Assembly: GCA_904066235.2 (NCBI GenBank)
Contig: CAJFCV020000004.1
Coordinates: 992,001 to 1,056,000 of the forward strand
Reading direction: 5' to 3'
Source: Bursaphelenchus xylophilus
Lineage: Eukaryota; Nematoda; Chromadorea; Rhabditida; Aphelenchoididae
DNA: 64,000 bases
The notes under the pieces were generated by a model that was not told the DNA's origin, searched no databases, and saw only the letters and a list, made by a program, of their open reading frames with translations. Below, piece by piece: positions 20,800 to 29,534 of the stretch (its first letter is position 1; the number at the start of each line of letters is the position of its first letter). Both the position numbers and the translations under genes were made by a program.

Positions 20800-23700
20800 A
20801 TGATTCTTTTCTTCATTCTCTCCGCGATTACCCTCCTTCTCTTCTACAACTACTACTACAAACGCCGCAATCTCCCCGCCGGCCCAGCGCCCCTCCCATT
20901 CGTCGGGAATGTCCTCGAATTGTCCAAGGAGGAGCGTTGGGAGAACAAGTTCATCGAATGGAGCCAGCAATACGGGTCCATTTACACGTACTGGCTGGGC
21001 GAGATGCCGGTTGTGGCGGTGTGTGACTACCAGGACATGGTCAAGTACTTTGTCAAGAATGCCGACGCTTTTTCGGACCGGCTTCAGACCAGAAATGTGA
21101 TGGAGGAAGTGAAGGGCTACACGCTGGGCGTGGTGGTGAACAGTGGCGAGGCTTGGAGGGAATACCGCCGATTCTCGTTGAAAGTGCTCAGAGATTTTGG
21201 GCTGGGGAAAAATCAGATGGAGGAGAGAGTAAGATATTGTTGATAAGGAAAGAGCGACGCTTAGAATTGCCTAAAATTTTGCGCGTCCCAGCTCTGCGAG
21301 TCGATGACAGTTCGGGTCAACACAAAATCGAACGATACGAGGTGTAGGACAGGTAGAAGAGAGAGAGAAAAAAAGGTAGATACTCAAAAGAAGGTTCTAG
21401 GAAGTGTCTACGAGGCCTGGCGAAGCCGTTGGATGCTCGGCGGACCTTGGCGAAGGCTCGGCGGAGATTTGGCAAACACTTGCAAGACGACCACCTTCTC
21501 TAATTGTTTCGTTGAAGTCTCTAAATCGAGTCACCTTTCAAGAACCCAAAGTTTTCATACGACTGTTTATTTACGACCAAAAAATAGGTGATTTTTTTAT
21601 CCGAGGACCCGAAATCGTTGACCCAACTTTCGCTGACCCGAAAAGTCGTAGCGCCCATTATCATACACGGTCTTACAAAAAACGTGAAGGAAAGTGGAAG
21701 GCTATAACTTCCGGCGGAGGCGGCGCAGAGACTTCGTATTTGAAATATGTATTTTTAAAAGACATTAGTTTTTGTCTACGAAATAACAAGCTCTTAAAAG
21801 TGCACACCGAGGTCGCTACGACCTTCTGAAGTAGAGGCATCTCTACCCCGAAAACCAGGGGCCTGTCCCACTAACAAATCGTAGGGCGAATCACGAATTG
21901 GAAGCGCGAAAAATCATGCGAAAGTGAGAGAGTCGAGAGAAAAAGCGGGCTCTCTCGGAATTCCCGCGCACGGCAACCCAAAATAGAACAAAAATGTCTC
22001 CCGCCCACTTTTGAATTTCGTCCAAACGAAGTGTCAAAATTCACAAAAGAAATAAAATAATTCCGAGAAAAATATTTTTCGGTCGGAAAACCACACGAAA
22101 AATTCATTTTTGACATTTCGTTTGAATTCAACCGATACTAGGCGGGCGAAGTGCCGAAACGAGGCGGGAGACTCCCTGGGTTGCCGTGCCGCGCTACGGA
22201 TTTTTTGTGCTAAAAACCGATTTTTTTTTACTTTTTTTGCCATAACTTCTTTCAAAGACGTTCGCTTTACATGATTTTAAAAATCATGAACAGAAGAGAC
22301 CAACAGCTTCCAGAAAATGTAAATTTTGTTTGCTTTAACGCAGATTAAGGCTTCCCGCCAGGACGAATTACAATTTCCTCCTCAAGAATCACGATTCCAA
22401 AATGTCGTATTTTCTAGTAAAATTTATCCTTAATCTACTCATCATAACCCCCAACGTTCATATTGTCATTTATCAGCCCAAACTGCCCCTCCCAAGCCCA
22501 AACTGCCCCTTCCAAGCCCAATATTGACTTCCTCTTGCCATAATTTGTTTGGATCGCAAAAAAATTTAAGTTTGAAATTTTTTTTTAAAAAGTACTCCAT
22601 TCGTCATTCAGAGGGACTGGGTCGGTTTTATCAGCCCAAATTAGCCCTGCCAAGCCCAATTTGGATCCCCCATTGCCATAATTTGTTTGATTGCACACGG
22701 GGACACTCCTGGAACGTCCCATTGAGTAATTAATCGCGCTTGGCGTTGTTATATGAAAACGTTTGTTATCCCAAATGAATTTTTTGTTTTTGTTACGAAG
22801 ATAAAACTTACAAGGGAAGTACTTGAAGTGTGACGCTCAGATTTTGATGAAACTTGGCACAAATTTAGAATAATTTTTTCTAAGATATATGCGGGAATCC
22901 TAGCTCGCGCTTTGCAGAAACAACCGAGATTTTTAGATCGAAAGTCGGCGAAAATTTGGGACTTTTTGCCGAATTTCGGCACGAAAAGTTTCATGCCTAT
23001 TTCAACCGTAAAGAATAATGTTTCTACAAAAAATCAAATTTTTCCGCACGAAACTGCCAAAGTTATGGCCAAAAAGCGGTTTTCTCTCTGACCGCTCTCC
23101 ACGTTGAGCGTGCTCTCTCGGCGGCAAAAATCGTTCAATATCTCGGCGGCGCCCGCAAAGCGCGAGCTAAAACTTTCAGGAATTGATATTTAGTCCATAC
23201 CCGATGCGTGTGCAAAATTTAAAGAAAATCTGAGCGTCACACTTGAAGTACTTCCCCTGTTAGATAAAAAAACGTAAATTTTTTTGATTCAAACAAATTG
23301 TGGCAAGGGGAGATCAAAATTGGGCTTGGCAGGGCTAATTTGGGCTTATAAAACCGACCCAGTCCCTCTGAATGACGAATGGAGTACTTTTTTTTTAAAA
23401 TTTCAAACTTAAATTTTTTACGATCCAAACAAATTATGGCAAGAAGAGGTCAAAATTGGGCTTGGAAGGGGCAGTTTGGGCTTGGGAGGGGCAGTTTGGG
23501 CTGATAAATGACAATATGAACGTTGGGGGTTATGATGAGTAGATTAAGGATAAATTTTACTTGAAAATACGACATTTTGGAATCGTGATTCTTGAGGAGG
23601 AAATTGTAATTCGTCCTGGCGGGAAGCCTTAATCTGCGTTAAAGCAAACAAAATTTACATTTTCTGGAAGCTGTTGGTCTCTTCTGTTCATGATTTTTAA

Positions 23701-26094
23701 AATCATGTAAATCGAACGTCTTTGAAAGAAGTTATGGCAAAAAAAGTAAAAAAAAATCGGTATTTAGCACAAAAAAACCGTAGCGCGGGAATTCCGAGAG
23801 AGCCCGCTTTTTCTCTCGACTCTCTCACTTTCGCATGATTTTTCGCGCTTCCAATTCGTGATTCGCGCTACGATTTGTTAGTGGGACAGGCCCCAGGCTT
23901 TTTCGGTTGAAAATGATCGGGAAATTTCGGACTTTTTCGGTTGAAAATCACCTGGAAATGTCGGATTTTTTGGGGGTTTCACATATGAATTGCTGAAATT
24001 TTTAGCTCGCGCTTTTCAGGCGCAGCCGAGATATTCGGCGATTGAAGAGAGAGAGTACGTAAAATGCAGAGACCGGTCAGAGAGAAAACCGATTTTTCTG
24101 CCATATCTTTGCCAGTTTTGTGCGAAAAAAAAATTATTTTTTGTGGAAACATTACCCTCTACGGTAGAAACAGATATAACATTTTCCATGCCATAAAAGG
24201 TATGACATTTCTTGTAAACTAAAATAATTTATGGCACATCAGACCAAATTTTCAAAACTTTGAACCCAACTAAACAATTTTTTCAACCCAAATGTTTTTT
24301 TTCAATCCAAAGGCTTTCTTTTTTGGCTGCCCCCAGATATTTTCGCGTCAGGACCCATGAAAAGAGTCCATTTTTTTGGTGCACCCTATTTATAGGGAAA
24401 GTGCGCAAGCAGCGACCCACAAAATTCCATGAAATTTTTTCAACCCAATTCCACAATTTCTTCAATCCAAAAACCTTCTTGTAGATCCTCGACGAGCTGT
24501 ACTTGATCCTCGAAAAAGTGAACAATGAACTGGACGCCGACGAAATTGACTTTTTCAAGTACTCAGACATTGCAATTGGCTCCATCATCAATAACATTGT
24601 GGCCGGCTACCGCTTCACCGGCGGGCATGAGCACGAGTTTGACCGACTGAAGAACTTGGCCACCCAACTCATACAGGATATTATGACGTCGACGGCCAAT
24701 TTGGCGCTGAACAACCCGTTCCTGATGCAGGTCCCACTCCTGAACTCGAAGGCCAAACGCGCCGTGGAGTGTATGAGGGAGATTTTAGAGTTCTTGGACC
24801 GGCAAATTCAGAAACATGTTGCCGAAAACGATTATACGCAGGATCTGGAGCCCCATGACTACATTGACGCCTATTTGTTGGAACGCCAGAGGCATATTCA
24901 AAAGGTTGGTGGGGAGCTTGGATTAGGGGAATCAAGGGCTAAACGGCTATGGTGCTATGTTCTTTCGGGCCTACGAAGGACTTTGAGCTGCCTCAATTTG
25001 TTATTGTAGGCTAGGAGAAGGCTTACTTACAAGTTTATTACCTATATGCAGTATTTTACGTGGTATTTTTTATGTTAAAATACCGGGGGATCAAGAAAAC
25101 CAAGCTTAGCAATAGCTAGGTTTAGAAAAAGTCTTCGTAATAAGACGAGAAGCTAGTCTTCGACAAGCTTCCGCCAAGCCTCCGCCGAGCATGTAACGGC
25201 TTTTCCAGGCATCGTAGACACATGCGTTTCCAAGACAGTCTTTTGACAATAATCCTTTAGGAAGGAACGGAGGGAAAGTACAACTTACCGGAATTGCGCA
25301 ACATCTGCATGGACTTGTGGGTGGCGGGGCAAGAGACAACCTCCTCGACGCTGACCTGGATCATCGCCTATTTGATCAGGTATCCGGAGGTTCAGGAGAA
25401 GATGCAAAAGGAGCTGGATGCCGTGATTGGAAGCACTCGAATCATACGGAATGCGGACAGACCCGATTTGCCCTACACCAATGCTGTTATTATGGTGAGT
25501 TCAGGCGTTATAGAGCCAGTTTACAGTGACTAGAAGAGATTGGAGGCGAATATTTTAACAGTCGGATTTGATCAAACTTACTGGCCAAATTTGGCCAAGG
25601 TTTGGTTTAATCAGACCGGCCAACTCTCAACCTCTTCAAAGTGACGATGAAATCTCTGCTTTCGAGATAATACCATCAAATTTCAGGAAAGTCAACGCCA
25701 CTGCAACTTGCTCGCCCAAAACCTCCCCCGATGCTTGTCAGTGGACGTCGAAGTCGACGGGCGCCACTTCCAAAAAGGCACAGTAATCCTGCCACAAATC
25801 TCGGTCCTCCTACAGAACCCAAAAATCTTCCCCGAGCCGCGGAAATTCAATCCCGACCGATTTATCGACCAAAACGGGAAGCTGAAACAAGTGGAAGAGC
25901 TGATTCCGTTCTCAATTGGCAAGAGGATCTGCTTGGGTGAGGGAATGGCCCGAATGGAGCTGTTCATCTTCACCGCCAACCTCTTCAATCAGTACAAGTT
26001 TTCGGCCGGAAAAGTCCCGCCAAGCCTGAGGAAAGTGAGTGGCGCTGCAACCATGTGCGAGGATTACAAGTGCAAAGTGTCTTTGCGTCGGTAG
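20800..26094 (+). CDS. Cytochrome P450 (CYP33-like), cluster gene 2
   Basis: Four exons: 20800-21228, 24485-24904, 25261-25494 and 25687-26094; 496 aa, all junctions phase 0. Anchor and hinge are normal (KRRNLPAGP). Other motifs are WREYR (W119), VAGQETTSST, E-S-Q-R at 362-365, FPEPRKFNPDRF and FSIGKRICLG, with haem Cys443. It differs from gene 1 in lacking the intron before the PERF region, so the last exon runs from ExxR to the stop. Intron 1 is 3.26 kb and carries a 2-kb foldback element. A TTTCAG spliced-leader acceptor lies at 20784-20789, 10 bp before the ATG. Gene 3 is a close tandem duplicate in exons, introns and flanks. Predicted to be functional; the substrate is unknown. Confidence 0.9.
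21295..21500. repeat. Copy of the GTATCGATTTT/GACCCGAA dispersed repeat
   Basis: Reverse-oriented partial copy (ACAGTTCGGGTCAACACAAAATC, TACGAGGCCTGGCGAAGCCG) in intron 1 of P450 gene 2. Confidence 0.5.
21969..22188. mobile_element. Nested 220-bp element with CACGGCAACCC ends
   Basis: Terminal inverted repeats CACGGCAACCCAAAATAG and GGGTTGCCGTG, with a partly palindromic interior. It interrupts only the left arm of the 2-kb foldback. The right arm preserves the empty site (TTCCCGCGCTACGG read on the opposite strand). Flanking CCGCG is present on both sides, so a 3-5 bp target duplication fits, depending on where the ends are set. One end of a related copy is at 42075-42130. Confidence 0.8.
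22812..23262. mobile_element. AAGTGCGACGCTCAG-family element, full length
   Basis: About 450 bp with inverted termini AAGGGAAGTACTTGAAGTGT and ACACTTGAAGTACTTCCCCT, each followed inward by GACGCTCAGATTTT. The interior has CTCGCGCTTTGCAGAAACAA, GACTTTTTGCCGAATTTCGG and GACCGCTCTCCACG. This and the copy at 45325-45775 define the ends of the family. Confidence 0.8.
23985..24200. mobile_element. AAGTGCGACGCTCAG-family fragment
   Basis: Internal part only (TTTAGCTCGCGCTTTTCAGG, AGACCGGTCAGAGAGAAAAC, CCCTCTACGGTAGAAACAG). The equivalent intron 1 position of P450 gene 3 carries 29985-30260, which starts further out. The insertion therefore predates the duplication. Confidence 0.7.
24990..25240. repeat. 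Copy of the TTCGCCAAG/TATCACCTATTTTG dispersed repeat
   Basis: Degenerate copy in intron 2 of P450 gene 2 (AATAGCTAGGTTTAGAAAAAG, GCCAAGCCTCCGCCGAGC, GTAACGGCTTTTCCAGGC). It is absent from gene 3. Confidence 0.45.
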
Positions 26095-26157
26095 AAAATG
26101 AAAAGCTAGTCGATGTCAAGCTTTGATTTGTACATATTTACTGTTGATGTGGAAAGC

Positions 26158-26163
26158 AATAAA
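26158..26163 (+). terminator. Poly(A) signal of P450 gene 2
   Basis: AATAAA 64 bp after the stop. The surrounding GAAAGCAATAAATTTTATTT is conserved after gene 3. Confidence 0.7.
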
Positions 26164-26261
26164 TTTTATTTAAAATCGTGAAATCCTTCGAGGCCAAAAG
26201 TCGTTGGATTTTCAACCTAATTTCATCCAGTTCCCAGGTCATAGACCTTTCTGGGGAAGTG

Positions 26262-26460
26262 GTGTGGAGTCTCAAAAGTCTCCACAATTCCCACGGAAAT
26301 TAGTATAACTCAAGTGATATAAAAGGAACGTCTCGTCACAAATTATCATGTAATATCTCATTCTTTTCCCATGCTCCGCGTCGAATAAACTCTCTCTCTC
26401 TCTGTTGGCCGGTCGATTCTCTTCTATCAACTCCCCGATCTCCTCTTTTCCGTGCCTGTC
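26262..26460 (+). mobile_element. LTR-like core, copy of 5745-5955
   Basis: Shares TCCACAATTCCCACGGAAAT, has TATAAAA at 26318-26324 and AATAAA at 26384-26389, then a short (CT)n run. No retrotransposon coding sequence adjoins it. Confidence 0.4.
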
Positions 26461-26462
26461 CA

Positions 26463-27192
26463 GTATATAAAGGTGGTCATACAGTGCGGGTCATAATTAT
26501 AACCGCACCTTTAAAATGAGTGTAACTTTTGTTTGAAAACCAAATTATGGCTAAAGGTAGGCTTTTGGCTTTATTGTAATATAAATTTCGAACCAGAAAC
26601 ATCGAGTTTCACCAAATTTTTATGTTGTACTTGCTTCACGTATTTGGCCCCTCGGTCAAGCTGCTATTCCTTAAAATTAGTCCTATTTTCATGGTATAAT
26701 TAACCTAGTGGCCAGTCCTGAAACTGTCCATTTTTGGCGAGTTTGCACAAAAAATAGGAAAATCGACTTACACTATCCATGGTACAACAAACATCACAAG
26801 ATTCCAAAATTTGGTGCTTTATCCGAGCAGAAAACGGGAAATCTAGACCTCAAAGCGAACGGGGCAGCCTGCTCTTGGTAAAAATTCCCTTTTTGGACAA
26901 ATTCCATCTTGTCTTCATTCATAAAATATACCTTGAACATTGGCGAAAAACAAAAAAAAATTCTCGAGCAGGAATATAAAATGGGTCAACTGTTCCCCCA
27001 AAAAAGCCAAGTCTGCACCGAATTCCGGAATTTGGTACACACTTAAAATTTTGGAATTGGGTGCCGTGTTAAAAATCGGAGTCTTAAGTCGACGACAATT
27101 TTTCGATTTGGGCATCGACTTTTTTTTGTGCACCGAAAATCGCGATTTGGGAAAAAATTTTTTTTGAATTCTTATATGACCACCTTTATATG
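26463..27192. mobile_element. Probable degenerate Tc1-like element
   Basis: TATATAAAGGTGGTCATA at 26463-26480 is mirrored by TATGACCACCTTTATATG near 27173-27190. Just inside the left end is a typical Tc1-like stretch (CAGTGCGGGTCATAATTATA and TAACTTTTGTTTGAAAACC). No transposase frame survives in the 730 bp. Confidence 0.45.
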
Positions 27193-27199
27193 TAGAAAG

Positions 27200-27770
27200 A
27201 GAAGAGTCAAAACAAATTGATTGATCAACGACGATTGATAAAAACGTGTGCTTTTTTGTTTCGCACTCCAAAGAGGAAGAAACAAACGTATTTCCTTCTT
27301 ATTGGTAGATACAAATTACAAAATACAGAAAGTTCTCTAATTTTAGAAATTTTTCTGTTTTTTCACAATTCAAAATAGTATTTGTATATTCATAAAGTGC
27401 AGAGACAATTTTCGCCTTCGCACAGAGCGTTTTGAAACTTTTCCCAGGCTTGTCGCCAACGCACACTTTCTGTTTTTTTGCACCATGCAGGTTGGAGCCA
27501 AGTCTTTTCCTGATGTGTCAAGTTTTTCTCTGCGAGAAAAAAATTGTTTTTTTGCGAAATTTTACCGCCTGTTTCTACATGAAGATGGCAAGAATACTAG
27601 TCCGTTCGTAAAGTCGCTGGAATGTTTTCGGCGACATGCACTCCGCGAAAACGAAAGTTCACTTTGCACTGTGCAATTTTTGGGGTTTTGCACAGTGCAA
27701 TAGGTTTTTTGGGCTGTCGCCCGCACCCTGAGTTTTCTTGCACTGTGCACGTCGCCGAAATCATTCCAGC
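27200..27770. repeat. GCACNGTGC element with tail
   Basis: The tail (AAACAAATTGATTGATC, AACGACGATTGATAAAAACG, GGTAGATACAAATTACAAA) is followed by ATTCATAAAGTGCAGAGAC and several GCACNGTGC motifs. It is opposite in orientation to 17770-19080 and the same as 32590-32970. Confidence 0.6.
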
Positions 27771-27828
27771 GACTTTACGAACGGACTAGTATGTAAGGTT
27801 GTCGAAATTCATGAATTGCGGAACCACT

Positions 27829-28021
27829 ATAGAGTGAGGGACCGGATCCGGTGGCAAAAACCGTCTCCAAACCCTTCCCTTCTCTAAACCTTGAAGGAAA
27901 GGGCGCGCTTTTCAAAACGGAGTTTTTTAGCTTAGAGAAGGGAAGGGTTTGGAGACGTTTTGGTCCCTTCCGGGATGCAAAGTGGGACGTTTTTTGCCAC
28001 TGGATCCGGTCCCTCACTGTA
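27829..28021. mobile_element. Foldback MITE, CAGTGAGGGACC family (type B), short copy
   Basis: Palindrome from ATAGAGTGAGGGACCGGATC to GGATCCGGTCCCTCACTG. Part of the left arm is deleted. The adjoining MITE has lost its left half exactly here. Confidence 0.75.
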
Positions 28022-28143
28022 CTTGCTGAGCCGACCGCGTCGCTGAAATGAAAATCAATTTGATTTTGCCGCGACACAATTTATTTTCTGGGCGGCGATG
28101 CGATTTCCGATGCGAAAAATTGCTCATTATTTTCCCGACAGAC
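28022..28143. mobile_element. MITE, GTCGGGAAAATAATGAGC family, right part only
   Basis: Begins inside the element (CTGAGCCGACCGCGTCGCTG) and ends with CATTATTTTCCCGACAGACT. It corresponds to the MITE at 19478-19623 in the duplicated upstream block. Confidence 0.75.
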
Positions 28144-28490
28144 TGATAACTTTTCGAAAATTACGAAAATAAAAAACAAATAATTTCCCAATCATTCTCT
28201 GTAGTTTGAAACCTCAAAAACCGAAGAGAAAAGCATCGCTATCTCGCGAAAGACACGTTAACTTTATTTTTCTTTAACCTTTTCTTATCAATATGGTCAT
28301 TGCAAGCGGCAGAAATCGGATGAATTGTGGGTTTGTGCCCTTGTGTAATATTTTCCCTATAAAAGGCGGCGAACAAGGGCTGGAGAGGGATTTTTTGGGA
28401 ACTTTCTGGCGTCTAGGTAAGCTGGAAATTACTGCGGAATTTGTTGACAGGGTTAATTGTTGCTATGAAAAACTATTTTTGAGATTTTTT
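28144..28490. repeat. Upstream duplicated block of P450 gene 3
   Basis: Counterpart of 19624-19960. It includes TTCCCTATAAAAGG near 28355, a possible TATA box, but the P450 start is another 1.2 kb downstream. Confidence 0.6.
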
Positions 28491-28644
28491 TAGTTTGTCG
28501 GGAAAATAATGAGCACTCTGTCGCAGCGAAAATCGCATCGCCGCAGAGAAAATGAAGGGTGTCGCGGCAAAATCAAATTTCATTTCACTTTAGCGACGCG
28601 ATTGGCGCAGCGACAAAGTGCTCATTATTTTCCCGACAGACTGA
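28491..28644. mobile_element. MITE, GTCGGGAAAATAATGAGC family
   Basis: Full copy (AGTTTGTCGGGAAAATAATG; CATTATTTTCCCGACAGACT). Sister of 19988-20135. Confidence 0.9.
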
Positions 28645-29139
28645 CAAATTATTTTTGTTTTTTTTTGTCGAAAATTTTCACTTAAAAAAAATAATATTTT
28701 TGCATTTTTTGCAATTTCTAAATTTTCAGGTAAAAAAGTATTTTTTTTTTTTATTTTTTTGGTTTTTAAATTCTAAAATTAGAAAAAATATTTTCAATTT
28801 TATTTAGTGGTGGCAAAAGGGGCCAGCAAAAATGCTCGTTTTAAAGTTTTGTATATGAGCCAGGACCAAAAGTTTGGCAATTCCCGCCCAACCGGGCTTG
28901 TTATTTTTATCAGGTATACGTAATTTTTATCATTCTTTGGTTTTTTTATTTTTCCTTCTCTTAAAAAATTTTTGATTGTTCTTGCAGTCTAGCATTAGGC
29001 CACAGCATTGGCGTTACTGTTACTGTATGCATGACTGTTAACCTAAAAAGGCCAAAACTTTTAATTCTTAGGCTACCCGAAAAAAGCTTCGTGGAATTGT
29101 TTTTTTGTCCCAGTGCTTTTGGCACATCCTCTATGATAT
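28645..29139. other. AT-rich spacer upstream of P450 gene 3
   Basis: No exon or named repeat is recognised. It is rich in T runs, and its first half resembles 20136-20340 upstream of gene 2. Confidence 0.35.
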
Positions 29140-29420
29140 TAGGGTGGCCCATAAGTCTTGTGTATTTTTGGGTTTGAGATTAAAGTTTTGTTTCGCAGGC
29201 CTAAATGAATGCACCCCTTAAAATGTTTGTCACTGCTGAAACCACCATCTCTTACACCTATAAGCAGCATAAAAATTTTAACTAATAACATGCCCTCCGG
29301 GAAAATACTTGAAATTCTTCAAAAACGTGTGTCTAACATGTCTCGTAATGCGTTACAAAGCTTACAGGAATTCGTACAAGTTAACGACCCCAAAATACAC
29401 AAGACTTATGGGCCACCCTA
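29140..29420. mobile_element. Non-autonomous mariner-like element
   Basis: About 281 bp with perfect inverted ends TAGGGTGGCCCATAAGTCTT and its complement, bounded by TA. Such GGGTGxCCCATAAGT termini are typical of mariner elements. No transposase is present. One similar end, TTAGGGTGTCCCATAAGTCT, is at 38114-38133. Confidence 0.75.
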
Positions 29421-29534
29421 ATACATAAGTATTTTATGTCCAGCAAATTATTTTGTTGCGCACACGTTTCCCGTCGATAATTCAAGTCAACCTGCATTCA
29501 TTCAATTTCACCTTAAATTCCAGCCAGAAAAATT

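Larger units (their letters stand above)
21858..23894. mobile_element. Large foldback element with about 613-bp inverted arms
   Basis: The left arm (21858-22692, including a 220-bp insert) and right arm (23282-23894) are reverse complements. Outer ends are GGGGCCTGTCCCACTAACAA and its complement. Further matching blocks are AAATCATGCGAAAGTGAGAG, CGGGAAGCCTTAATCTGCG and AACTGCCCCTCCCAAGCCC. The 590-bp spacer holds an AAGTGCGACGCTCAG element. No transposase frame is present. It lies in intron 1 of P450 gene 2 and has no counterpart in gene 3, so it inserted after the duplication or was lost there. Confidence 0.85.

Noticed and set aside
26400..26410. Possible (CT)n promoter element
   Set aside because: A short dinucleotide run inside an LTR-like unit, with no gene start nearby.
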